A DNA stretch of 64,000 bases. Origin: Opisthocomus hoazin (Eukaryota > Chordata > Aves > Opisthocomiformes > Opisthocomidae). Both the position numbers and the translations under genes were made by a program. The notes beneath the pieces were generated by a model that saw only the letters and a list, made by a program, of their open reading frames with translations, was not told where the DNA came from and did no database searches. Where the stretch lies: contig NC_134429.1 of NCBI RefSeq assembly GCF_030867145.1, positions 21,065,115 to 21,129,114 on the forward strand, written 5' to 3'. This document shows positions 12,601 through 26,993 of this stretch, piece by piece (the first letter of the stretch is position 1; every line of letters starts with the position of its first letter).

Positions 12601-15600
12601 AGCTCAGAGGCACCGAGGCCAATTTCAGGCCAGCCCTGCGCGTGTCAGACCCTGAAGCTGTTACTGCCCTTCCCGAGCCCCGCGCTGCCGCAGCCGGGTC
12701 CAACCGGAGCCGCTCCAGCGGGCGAGACCGCGGCCGCGCAGCATCCCTGCGAACGCCGAAACCGCGCGCCCCGCTGCCCTCGGTCGCTCGGCACAAGGGA
12801 GCTTGGCAGGGGATCCTCCATCTACTGGAATAAGCCTGCTGCGATGGCAACTCCCAAACAAAGTTTAGAGTCAGGGGATACGGGACAGAATCCTGCCTGG
12901 GGAAAGCTTTGCCGATGGCCCCTCTACTGTACTCGCTTTTAAAGCCCCCCGGGTGAAACCCCTCGCAGCACCCCTAGGCTTCACCTGCCTGTCTTCACCA
13001 GGAACAGAGTTTTAGCACCAGGCTGTTCTGACATTTATAATGAAGCATGACAGAAGGTTTTTTCACTTCAGTTCCTTGATTTACAATGCCAGAAACGCAC
13101 ATTAAAGAACCACAGGGACAGCTGGGTCTGCAGAGTCCCCAGCCTTTGAAAGTAGAGGCCGGCAGGGCACCTATCATCTCAGAGTCCCCTCCTAAAACAC
13201 AGTCAAAAGACGGACTCTGTTTGCTCCTTTATCATCACCACAGAGATATCATCACCGAGATAATTACTGGCAATTACAGGTTAGGAGGAATTCCTAAAGT
13301 CAAGACTTTAAAGCTGTCTCTAGTCCAAGATGCTGCTTTGAAACTACTGCTACCGTCGTTATTTTGTAGAGGCTTGTAACCGCCTCATGAGCCCGGAGAA
13401 GCAGCCGGAGCGCAGACGCAGCTCGGGCACGGCGTAGTTTGGCTGCTGCGTGGATACAGAGCGCGTTACCTGCGCTGCTGCACGTGGCCATAGTCCTCCC
13501 CCTACAAATCGCCCCTGCTTGTTTCCCCGCTCCCAGCGAAGCCCGGCCGGCGACGCGAGGCTCGCCCCGGTCAGCTGAGCCACCGCGGCGGTTTTCCGCG
13601 TGGAGTACGTTCAGGCTCCTTTCTCACACGTCCAAGCCCACCTCGGCCGAGCTGCGCAATGAACCTCACCGGGACCCAGCTACTGCCTTCAGCTCTGTAA
13701 ATCCACAGAGGCACGGAGACGCCTCGGCTCTGAAGCGGAGACATCGAGGGATACAGGAGCAACGCACGTGATGCGCTGAAGCCGCTTCATTAACACAGCG
13801 TGACCGGAGGGGACAGACGCCGGACACCGTCGGAACGCCGGGAGCGGCTAAGCACAGCGACGAGGCTGCCGCAGAACAGCGGCTCCAGGAACTCCTCAAC
13901 AGCTTCAAGATGGTCAGTGCCACAGACTGCCAGGCAGGGTCAGGAGCCCCTCCAGCTACACGCACACAGGGTTTACAAAATTTCTCATAGTCTCTCGGTT
14001 TCAGCCAAGAAAAACATCCACTGAAAGCACTCTGCTATTTACAGCTCACTGGCGGGTTCAGAGCCACATCTCTCCCCGCACGTAGCTCTCCGTTGCATCG
14101 ACCCCTACACGAACTGCTCCGTTTCCTCGATGCCAGCCCCACTGAAGCCCGGTACCAAGTCCTTTCCCCTCTCCCCGGAGAGCCCCAGCCCCGCTGCCCG
14201 GTCACCGAGGCTCCCCGGCGGGCACCGAGCAGTGACGGGGACTGTCTCCAGCGCCCGACCGCAGCCGGGGCAGCAGGATGGGCACGCTGGCTCACCCCCT
14301 CTGCTGAGGTCCCACCGGCGCAACGGGCTCTGCCCTCTGAAACGGAGCAAGCAGCTCGCTTCCCCGCTGCTGCTGGGGAGAAGGGATCCATTCTCCGCGC
14401 GCAGGGAGCGAGCCAAGCCCGGAGGAAGCACACGTACCTCCGCTCGTAGCCCGTGCACCACCGCCGTCCTCCGCAGTCCTGCTTCCAGACTTTGACGGTG
14501 CGGGTGAAGGCCTGGACGCATGGCTGCCGGTGCCCCACGATCGCCAGCTCCCGCTCGGCGCAGACGTTTGGCCTGGCGGAGGGAAGCAGAGGAGGGGTGC
14601 GGGGGTCTGGACGCTGCCGCGAGGGGAGCGCGGTGCTTCCACGCTGCAGCCACGGGCAGCTCCGCTTCCTCACAGGCAGCAGGAAGATCTACGCAACACA
14701 CAGTATTTTTAAACTCCCTGATTAATTAAATTGGTGCAGGGCAAAGCGATCTGCCAGGTCAGCCAGCCACAGGCAGCTGTCAAGCGCAGCCCACCCGCCT
14801 TCCCCCACAACGCCGGGGTCTGGTGCTCTCACAAACAGGCAGCGCGTTCCCAGCGTGGCACCGGCACAGCAGACAGCGCAAGAATCCGGCTGCTGCTCCG
14901 ACACGTGTCGTCAGGCCCTCCCGAGCCAGCGAAGCGCTGGAGAACTACGAGGCGAACACCACAACCCGCATTTATAGATGGAAAATCGCCACGCAGAGAG
15001 GGGACAGGCTGGGTAACCCCGCGCTGCTCCGTCCTGAGCCCCCTCCTCGCGCCTCCGACCTGCAGCCCGCGGCGAGCTCGGGCACGGCGACAGCGACGCG
15101 GGTTCACAGCACTGCGACAGAGCAGGCTGCAGGCAGGGGGGGACGCTGCCGGCATTTCGTACCTCTAGGTCCCGGGACACTCTACAGCCCACCTGAAAAG
15201 CGCAGCTATTACTTTTCCACTGACACATTCAGGCTAATTTTTCGCCTTCCCGCAGAGAGGACGCATCGCAGCAGAGGCAGCAGCCTGCTACCACACAATC
15301 CTTCCCAGTGCGTCCCTTCTGCCCACCCTCCATTAACACGGGAACACATCTGCTCTCTTTGCACCTGGGGGATCATTTTCATGACTATTGCCACTGCAAA
15401 CGCCAATGATAGCTGCATCTTCCGACAGTGCTTGGGGCAAGAAATCATTCTGCCACTAGAGATGATATGTAATTTTATCAATACTGCTTTAAATCAGAAT
15501 TCCGTTTGCTGTCTTAGATGATTTCTCCCTCATTCAGAGCTACGGGCTGCAAGACTAATTCCAGTAAATAAAGTGAACATATATAATAAGGTGAGTAAGA

Positions 15601-17166
15601 AAATGAGGAAAACACCATTTGCACTTTATTTCTTTTCTAATCCTAACTCTCCTTCGCCAAACACGAGTCAGTAGTTTTAACTAAGAATGAAGAGGGAACA
15701 TCTGTCCCTGACTCAGTAAGTTATGAGCTGTCTGGGACCGCTTCTGTTGCCTCCAATTCTGCAAAAGGGACCGAGAGTTTTCACAAAAATACCTTCTATA
15801 CAGAAGTCACCCTGAACCATTTGGACGTGGCGCAGCAGAGCGCTCGCAGCCGGCATCTGACCGCGCAGGACGCTCGACCGCGCCGCTGCTCCCGCAAGCC
15901 GGGCAGTGCCTTTGGGGCTAAGGGCACGGCTCCTTCCCGTCCAGCTTCGCTCCAAGCCCCCCTCTCCTCACCCCCAGACGCGGCCACCGCCGAGCTGCAT
16001 GGCTGGCGCAGCTCTGCACCCACCGCTTCACCAGCACAGCGGTGCCCGGCGCTGACGGCGGCCGCCAGCGAAGCCGTCCGAGCTCCGAGCGTCTCCACGC
16101 ACAGAGAGCCGCCAGCCGACGCCGAGAGCGGCATCCCCCCCCCAGCCCCTCGCTGCCAGCCGGCAGGCGCCTCGCCTCCGAGCGGGCTGCGCGTCCGAGG
16201 GGCGGCGGGGGGGAACCCCAGGAACGGGGCTGGCAGCGGCACCGCTCCGCTGCCGTTTGCCACGGCGAAGAAGGGTCCCTGCGTGCCCCAGAGAGCGGCT
16301 GTGCGCAACGGGAAGCGACAGCACGTCCCAGGCGGGCGGCCTCCTCGCTCCGACGCCTTGGCACGCGTCTCTGCTCCAGGGTCTCATCCAAGAAGCCCTA
16401 AAAGCACTTGTCACGGCAGGAGCACAAAGCCTCTGACACGGGGAGAAAAGGCATCCTCCTGCAAAGCCTTTTTCTGCTGAAAAGGACCCCGCTTCGATGA
16501 CAGTTAAAGGCGTCAGGGAGAGCGGCTGGGGGTCAGCACGCCGTGCCACACTGGGCTCATTTACAACCAGCAGAGCAATCCCTCCGCTTCGAGAGGTCAT
16601 CTTCTGGCAGGAGACCAAAAGTGCAAGGAAGTTTTCCAAAGAAGCCAAGTGATTAACACCAAACTGTAACTGTAAAATTTCATTAAAAGGAACGGACTAC
16701 GTGCTGCTAGAGTAACGGCGAAAGAGCGACAGAAACAGGCAGTAAGAAAGAGATACACGAAGTGCAATAAACACCAGCAGCTCCGTGACAAAAGGCCAAA
16801 CTATTTGCACAACCACCACCTCTTGTGCTCGCACAATAGCAACATTTCAGTCTAAAACAGCGAGTCACCTCCTACAAGCAAAGGCCACCCCGATTTTCAA
16901 ATTTCTGTTCACCTTTCTGTGCATCTGGTGCTGGGATAAAGCAACACAGCGCAGCCCTCCCTCCCCCCCCACTCCCTCTGCTCCTCCGTTTACCTTTGAT
17001 GTTCAAACACTGTGTTTAGCTTCTGCCCTGCAGTTCCCTGCTCTGCAGAAACCCTCCGGGACTCTTTTCTTGCTACTTACATATGGGGCTGAAGTTTGTT
17101 CCCAGAAGCCAGAGCAGACGCTCGCAGCGCAAGGACGAACGAGAGTGCCACGGCACGAAGCCCCAT
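9550..17166 (-). CDS. MEGF6: MEGF6, 5' coding part (exons 1-3), gene continues past left edge
   Basis: MEGF6 is a large secreted or extracellular-matrix protein with an N-terminal EMI domain followed by many EGF-like repeats; its molecular role is poorly defined. The window encodes the first 110 residues or so: a hydrophobic signal peptide (residues 1 to about 21, ending ALASG) and then a complete EMI domain (about residues 31-110). The EMI cysteines are in the expected order: NVC, QPC, QDC, RWC, RCCPGW and GCL. Exon phases (2, 2, 1) join perfectly, and the methionine before PNVC is split across the exon 1/2 junction. The start at 17166 has a strong context (gccgcgATGg); the upstream frame is open but has no ATG. 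The EGF repeats must lie to the left of the window. The minus orientation next to plus-strand TPRG1L matches the human order. Confidence 0.93.
9660..14437 (-). other. MEGF6: MEGF6 intron 2
   Basis: 4.8-kb intron holding a 65-bp minisatellite (10265-10830) and otherwise unique-looking sequence. Long open frames here are either repeat-driven or GC-driven. No other exon or RNA gene was recognised. Confidence 0.8.
10265..10830. repeat. 65-bp minisatellite, about 8 copies
   Basis: Eight units start at 10265, 10330, 10395, 10460, 10525, 10590, 10655 and 10720, exactly 65 bp apart. They are followed by shortened degenerate units to about 10830. Variable positions are ggg/gag before ctcgg and cagtg/caccg after ccca. 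Units 3-4 and 5-6 repeat the same variant pair, which suggests expansion by a 130-bp dimer. The unit contains almost no stop codons on either strand and its length is not a multiple of three, so long open frames appear in most frames. They are artefacts of the repeat, not genes. It lies in MEGF6 intron 2. Confidence 0.97.
14438..14572 (-). CDS. MEGF6: MEGF6 coding exon 2 (EMI domain, first half)
   Basis: 135-nt exon with acceptor cag at 14575-14573 and donor GTACGT at 14437-14432. It encodes PNVCAERELAIVGHRQPC and continues to WCTGYERR, the first half of an EMI domain. The first base completes the split methionine codon; the last two bases (AG) pair with the G of exon 3 to give arginine. Confidence 0.94.
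14573..17080 (-). other. MEGF6: MEGF6 intron 1
   Basis: 2.5-kb intron with no recognised exon, RNA gene or dated transposon. The part at 15.8-16.4 kb is GC-rich with many open frames in all registers, as expected from base composition. Confidence 0.8.
17081..17166 (-). CDS. MEGF6: MEGF6 coding exon 1 (signal peptide)
   Basis: 86-nt coding part of the first exon, from the ATG at 17166 to the donor GTAAGT at 17080-17075. It encodes 28 residues beginning MGLRAVALSFVLALRASALA, a classical secretory signal with a hydrophobic core, followed by the short linker GNKLQPH. It ends with AT of a split ATG codon. Confidence 0.92.
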
Positions 17167-17400
17167 CGCGGCAGCTCCTCTCTCCCCGCCGCGGTGCTTC
17201 CAGCGGGCGCCCGCAGCTCCCCGCAGCCCCCGGCCGGCGAGCTCCTGCTCCTCGGAGGATGCTCCTGCTCCTCCCGCTCCCGACCTGCCGCCGTCTCTCG
17301 CTCCGGCAGAGCGCAACGCTGCTGGAGCACCCCGGGGTTCCTGCGCCGGGACGGCAGGTCTGTCACGCCGGGAGCCTTCCTCCCAGATGGGCTCAGCTCA
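17167..17400 (-). promoter_or_regulatory. MEGF6: MEGF6 5' UTR and CpG-rich promoter
   Basis: The sequence just upstream of the MEGF6 start codon on the minus strand is strongly GC- and CpG-rich, typical of a CpG-island promoter. No TATA box was noted, and the transcription start site cannot be placed from sequence alone. Confidence 0.5.
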
Positions 17401-18660
17401 GCGCGTTTCCTCAGTCCGTGGGAAGTGACTACCGTGCAGATTGTCACCGGGTTTTTCCCCAAACCAAACCTGGCTTCTTACGCTGCTTTGCTTGCGGTGA
17501 AATGCGCTGAAGTGACTTTTCCTTCTGGCGTTTGCTGCCTGCCAAAGCCGCAGACCCGGTGGCTCACAAGACCTGGGTTCTGTCCAGCAAGGAAGCCCCG
17601 GCTGGGCTGAGCTGGGTGCGAGTCGCGCTCCGCTTTGCTCCAATGTAGAAATCGGCACCCGGTAAGGGAAAGGCAGGAGCAGGGGTGCTCCCCTGCGCGC
17701 AGACACCCACCTCCCGGAGGGCTCCTCCAGCAGCGGGCAGAGCTGGCTCACCCCACCGGCACGGCCGAAGCCATCCCCCTGCTACAGCCCCCCACCGTCC
17801 TCCGGAGACGGGACCCACCAGCTCCGGCACCCCCTGCACACGCTCCGAGCAGCGTCCCTGCGTCTCACCGGAGCAGCAGAACTTTCCTCCTGCCTTTCCC
17901 AGGTCTAGCTCCCTTCCCTCACACGCTCTCCTGGCTCTTCCCTTGCTGATAGCCAGAAATCCCTCCCACCAGCCGTGCCCAGCCCCGCAGAGGAGGGGGA
18001 AACCCTGCGAACGGGAGCAGAGAGGGTTCGGGTTTGTTTCTCCCAAGGCAGCTCTCCCGCACTGCCCAAGGCCGGCTCCGCACACAGCACCCCAAACCTC
18101 CTTCCCAGCAGCTCTACAACCCCCCCGCAGAGGTTTAACCCTTCCTCTCTAACAGATAACGGCACTGCTCGCTTCCCAAGGAAGTTCGGCCGGCGTGCGA
18201 AGCGGGCAGGGACAGACCCGACCCGCGCTCGGCTGCTCCCGCGCTGTCCCCAACCCGTCCCAGGCTGGAGGGAATACACCGGGCAAGGCTCTCACCGAGG
18301 AGCATCGGCCAGGCCTAACAGAGGGGAAGGCGGCATCTTCCACTGTTCCTGCAGAAGCAAGGCAACTGCAGAAAGACGTTTTACAATGACAGAGAGAGCT
18401 CTAGGGCACAACAAGCTCAGGCCTCTGTTTTCCTGTCAGGACTTTTCGTACCGTAGGAAACCGTAAGACTGCTCCCGGTTGGTCGTCCGGTGCTCACCTG
18501 CCACTGCTACCCCAGAGCGCTCCCCACGCTCAGCTGCCCCGCGGGCTGGACCCAGCTTTGGCAAACACAGCGCTGGGCACGCGGGACCTGGGCTTCCCAG
18601 ACACCCAGGAGAAACCTCGGGCTCCAGTCCCTGCCGGCCCCGGGCAACGGCCGGCTGGAA

Positions 18661-18683
18661 GGGACCGGGGAGGGAAGGGGGGG
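18661..18683 (+). other. Potential G-quadruplex run
   Basis: Four runs of three or more G on the plus strand are separated by loops of 1-3 nt (ggg-acc-gggg-a-ggg-aa-ggggggg), which fits the simple G3+N1-7 quadruplex rule. Intergenic between MEGF6 and TPRG1L. Function unknown. Confidence 0.4.
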
Positions 18684-19278
18684 CCGCTGGGCCCCCAGCC
18701 CCGCGGGCAGAGCCTGGAGCGTGGATCCCTCCCCAGGACACGGCTCGGCGGCCGGGGACAGGGATGAACCCCAGTGCTGCCTCCCGGGTACCGAGGGGAT
18801 CCTGACAGCCTCCCGCAGAGCGGGGAGGGGGCTCCCATGGAGAAACCGGTGCTGTGAACGTGGTGCCAGACGTTACCGAGCACAAAGCCAACGCTACAAC
18901 GCTGCTGGAACTCGCTCCAAAGCCAGCCACGAGGCTTCCCGATTAAGCAGGCTCACGCGAGCGAGGTCGCAAAGAGAACAGCAGAGAACTGGCGAAACCC
19001 GTACGGAAGATGGATACCTGACACCCACCACCGTCGGTGAAGTCCATTTAACATGCTTCCAACTTCGCGCTGTTTCCCAGCCCAGCTGCCGGCTGCAGAT
19101 GTCATCCCCTGGCTCGGGGTAACACAGCCCTGGAAAGCGGTCACCGATGCGATACGGTTCCCCAGATAGCGATGACAGGAGGTGTGACAGCGCCAGAGAC
19201 CACAGCAATGCAAACACCAGTCTGCCATTCCCTCCCTGGCATCGCCCAGCCTTCGCTGCCGAGTGTGCCCAACGTGGC

Positions 19279-19390
19279 GTGGAATCACCAAGGTTGGAGC
19301 AGACCCCTGAGCTCACCCAGTCCAGCCGTCACCCCAACGCCACCGTGCCTGCGAAACCCTGTCCCCAGGTGCCACGTCTGCAGGGTCTGC
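19279..19390 (-). mobile_element. Old CR1 fragment, minus orientation
   Basis: The pattern gaatcaccaaggttggag, agacccctgagctcaccc, agtccagccgtcacccc and ccaccgtgcctgcgaaacc follows the 3' region of an older avian CR1 class read in reverse complement. It is much more diverged than the other two minus-strand copies and lacks intact terminal octamers. Confidence 0.75.
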
Positions 19391-20214
19391 CCCACCTCGG
19401 CTCTGGGGCTCTGAGCTCGTGGTTCTGCCCCGCTCCGTCACCCTCCCGCGCGTCCCCTGTCCCACCATGCCCAGAAAACTTCACCAGGGGGATTTTGAGG
19501 AGTTTCTACATCTGGTCACATTTCTCCCCACAGCTGCTCAGCCCCTGCAGCTCCCTGAACCCCCCCGCTGCAGGGTGCCGCAGGCTCCCCCTCCACCCAC
19601 CCGAGCCGAGGAGCACCCCGACGTGGGCCGAGCCCGGGGGTCCCCACGTGTGCGTGCCCACCGTGGCCCACGGCAGCCCTCGGACAGCCCCGGCTGAGCG
19701 CAGGGACGAAGCACGCATGCCCCAGCAGCCCCCCACCCCACCGCCCACCAGCGCTGGCCCCCCCCCAAGCCTACTAAACCGCGTCGCGGACTCGGGGTGC
19801 AGCAGCTTTCTGCCACCGCGGACGTGAAAAGAGCTTTGAGGCGGGGACCGGGCGGGCCGCGGAGGGAGCGCGGCACACCGGCTGCGCATCGCACGCAGGG
19901 GAACAGGATTTTCTTTGCCGTCAGAGAAGAGCGCGTCGCTTTTCGGGTCGGGGGACCGAAGCTGGCTGGGACCGGGTGGCAGAAACCCAGAGCAGCTCAG
20001 GAAGCCTCGGGATGTTTCCACCCAACATCAGCCACCGCATCGAACCCAGCCTCTGTCAGAGAATTAGCGTTGGTTCACGTGCTTAAAAACCAAGCTCTTC
20101 TCAAAAATCCTCATTCATATTCTCTAAGATGCTACAGGAATGACTTCCGGGAGACAATTAAAATGAAAAAATTGTCTTGATTATTAGATCTTGAAACATT
20201 AGACCACAAAATTA

Positions 20215-20234
20215 TCGCGATGAGTGCATCGCGA
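20215..20234. promoter_or_regulatory. Perfect inverted repeat upstream of TPRG1L
   Basis: TCGCGATG and CATCGCGA form a perfect 8-bp inverted repeat around a 4-nt spacer, about 190 bp upstream of the TPRG1L start codon at the edge of its CpG island. It could be a paired factor site or chance. No factor is assigned. Confidence 0.35.
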
Positions 20235-20239
20235 GGCAT

Positions 20240-20426
20240 TGCAGCCGAACACCGTGACGGGCGGAGCGCGGGCAGGCTGCGGGGGTCGGACCACGCGGCC
20301 CGTCCAGCTCCCTCCCAAGCCCTCCCGCCCCGCAAGGCGGGCTCCGCACCCGCCCCGCCCCGCAAGGCGGGCCCGGTCCCGCCCCGCACCCCACCCTCCC
20401 TGGAAGGCGGCCCGCCCGGCCCGGCC
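20240..20426 (+). promoter_or_regulatory. TPRG1L: TPRG1L CpG-island promoter and 5' UTR
   Basis: Very GC- and CpG-rich DNA directly before the TPRG1L ATG. It contains two 19-bp direct repeats 30 bp apart (20324-20342 and 20354-20372), each with a GGCGGG Sp1-like core and its reverse complement. The arrangement suits a TATA-less housekeeping-type promoter. The start site is not determined. Confidence 0.6.
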
Positions 20427-24650
<4,224 letters not shown>

Positions 24651-26310
24651 AATGAACTGCATTTCATCTTTTCAAGGGAAAGTGATCTGGGGAGGGCACG
24701 CTGTGGGGCAGAATACCCGATAATCCAAGTGAAGGACGTCAGGGGAAGGAGAGGGGTGGTTGTAGACCCAGCTGCTGACGGGAGGCCCTGGTTGGTATGG
24801 TCAGGTCAGACTGATCTGAAGCAGACAAGGTAGTGTCATTCTTGTATTTTGCATCTAATTTACAGTTCTTTGTGGTTCTTGCACAGGGCTAGTGAGCAGC
24901 GGTATTTTCCATCTCTAACTACATGTTCTTCCTTGTTAATTAAGTGCGATTGGCATCTACTACAAACACTGTATCCAAGATTCAGTAGAATGTTCATGCC
25001 GTATTACAGCTGTGTCCCTATATATGGTGTCAAATCATGTAGCATGCTTGGGACTGATGTGTGTTGTTCAGAGGTATTAGTGCTCACAATTACAGCAATC
25101 GTAGCCTTTTGATTAATGCCTGTTAAGAATTTTGAAAGCTGTGTCAGTCATTCTTCAGCAAAACAGAGTCAGCAAATTTTGTTAGAGCTGTACTGTTGTG
25201 TCTGCTCAGAAGCAGTGTACATCAACTAACACTTTGCAAACTGAAGTGTATGGCTGAATATGTGTTTATTAGCTTTTTGTAACAATACCTCCATCTAAGA
25301 ACCGAGTCTAACTTCCTCGTTTCTTACGTGTTTTCTTGCTGCAGCCATAGATAAAGACTCTTGAGAGAATATTGCCAAAAGCCTCACAAACACATTTGCC
25401 TTCAAAGCTATTATTTGTAAAACTGAAAAGGAATTCTATTTTTTATTAGATTTATATTCTTAGCAGTTTTTCCTTAAATCTACTCTAGTTTGGGACAGCA
25501 GCAGTACAGGACTCTAATGGAGATAGATAAAACTTTAAGCACTGTACCTCAGTCTCGATTTATACATTCTTGCACTTAACCTCATACAAACATCCAGCAA
25601 TGAAATTCAGAAGCAGCATAAGCGACACCACAACTGCAGTTGCTCATGAGGTTACTCTAACAAGCTTTTTGACGATGTATGACCTTCTATACAGGCCATT
25701 TTATCAGAGCATTTATCTGCGCGACTGCAATACTGAATAAATGCCGTGCTGCTGTGGTGGTGTTCTGAACTTAAAGTAGATGTGTGTTTATGAAGCCTAT
25801 GTAAAGCTAAAGTCATGATGGAATGCAACAAGTTGCATGCCCCGCTCCATGCATTTTCTAAGATACCTATTTAATTTTCATTAATCTTGCAGTAAAGTTA
25901 AATTTCAACTCCATTTGTTCTTTGTTCTTCATTTTGTGGAGACCGAGGCTGTGAAATTAAGTAGCAAAAGAAAACACATCCAATAAATTCCTGAACAGCA
26001 GGCTCCCTTCCTTTGAAGAACACAGTGGCTGGCTACTCAGGTTAAAGATAAAGGATACTCCAGCTGCCCTTTCCCTGCCGAACCGTCCGCTCCAGTTTGG
26101 CACTAGATAGTTGGGCCGAAAGCTCCCATTCCGGCTGCCTGTAATGCATCATTCTAAAGCATCAGTTATGGTCCTTCTTGTACAGATTCAGTATAACAAA
26201 TCTGTGGCAGACCTGGCACAGTTACTGTCACCTGTTTACATATCTAGTCTGGAAAGGCAAAATTATTACCAATGGCTTAATTTGCTTCCTGAATAAAGAC
26301 CTTGTTTTGC
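24651..26310 (+). other. TPRG1L: TPRG1L 3' UTR and trailer
   Basis: Non-coding, AT-rich sequence after the stop codon. AATAAA hexamers occur at 25736-25741, 25982-25987 and 26292-26297. The first gives a 3' UTR of about 1.1 kb and is followed by GT-rich sequence (gctgctgtggtggtgttctg), typical of a cleavage downstream element, so it is the best candidate. Confidence 0.6.
25736..25741 (+). terminator. TPRG1L: Candidate TPRG1L polyadenylation signal
   Basis: Canonical AATAAA about 1.09 kb after the stop codon with a GU-rich stretch just downstream. Two further AATAAA hexamers at 25982 and 26292 are alternatives. Confidence 0.55.
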
Positions 26311-26551
26311 TTTAACAGTAAATGACTTGCTAGAAAGTATCTTACTGATATATCTACTTCTGCTACAATATTTCATTCTCATGCACCAGAAAAATCTGTT
26401 GTCTTACAAGATTAGATAGAAGCTGTGCTGTTGTGTGCAAAGAACTGTTTAATAGCTACACAGTCACATCACTGATCCTACAGAAACAGACTTTAGAAGG
26501 GAGAAGTGCAGGTTTATAATTAGTCAGAACAAGTTTGTAACTATCAAAATA

Positions 26552-26557
26552 TTTATT
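26552..26557 (-). terminator. WRAP73: Candidate WRAP73 polyadenylation signal
   Basis: Plus-strand tttatt reads AATAAA on the minus strand, about 330 nt after the WRAP73 stop. It would leave a few hundred bases between the convergent TPRG1L and WRAP73 transcripts. Confidence 0.5.
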
Positions 26558-26883
26558 GGCAGTTATAAAAATTAAATAATAGCTATACATTATATACACA
26601 CAGCTACAGTTTTAGAAAATAAGGTTTCATAGTTGAAAAAGATCAAGAGAAAGTTCAACTACATCAATACTAAAGCTTTCTTGAAATCCGGGCTTCATTC
26701 TCTACGCTTTAGTTGCTACATCACTTCATTCAAATGCACTCACGGTACTTTACACACACGAGTTTGGTTACGGCCCTTCAAATAAATACTTAATAAATAC
26801 AAAAACTTCAGACTGGGCAACAGGATTTGACCCCTTTCCTCACTCTTCCTCAAACTTGCGAGCGTTTTTAATGCAAATGATTG
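26558..26883 (-). other. WRAP73: WRAP73 3' UTR
   Basis: AT-rich non-coding sequence between the WRAP73 stop codon and the candidate polyadenylation signal. No other feature seen. Confidence 0.55.
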
Positions 26884-26993
26884 TTATTTTACCTCTTCTC
26901 TTTCCAAGTAACACACACAAAAGTTGTCCTTACTCAGAAGCGCCATGGAGTCTCCGCTGGAATGCCAGGAGAGAGACACGATCTGGAAGTCAC
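26884..26993 (-). CDS. WRAP73: WRAP73 coding exon 12 with stop
   Basis: 110 nt after acceptor ctgcag. It encodes [20 protein letters not shown] and [16 protein letters not shown], then TAA at 26886-26884. The end differs from human, which I recall continuing about ten residues further. The sequence GAG|GTAAAA five codons before the end of the frame could act as a donor to a further exon; I prefer the simple stop. Confidence 0.88.

Larger units (their letters stand above)
17401..20210. other. MEGF6-TPRG1L intergenic region
   Basis: Head-to-head spacer between the two 5' ends. It is GC-rich and holds a G-run cluster at 18661-18683 and an old CR1 fragment near 19.28-19.39 kb. Open frames are long but show no codon structure, domain or splice pattern that I can defend. 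No gene recognised. Confidence 0.6.

Noticed and set aside
15796-16391. Several 150-220-aa overlapping frames in MEGF6 intron 1
   Set aside because: High GC lowers stop frequency in every frame. No domain, no splice logic, and both strands are equally open.
1-17080. MIR551A, which I recall as an intronic microRNA of human MEGF6
   Set aside because: I looked for the mature sequence on both strands of the visible MEGF6 introns and did not find it; it presumably lies left of the window.
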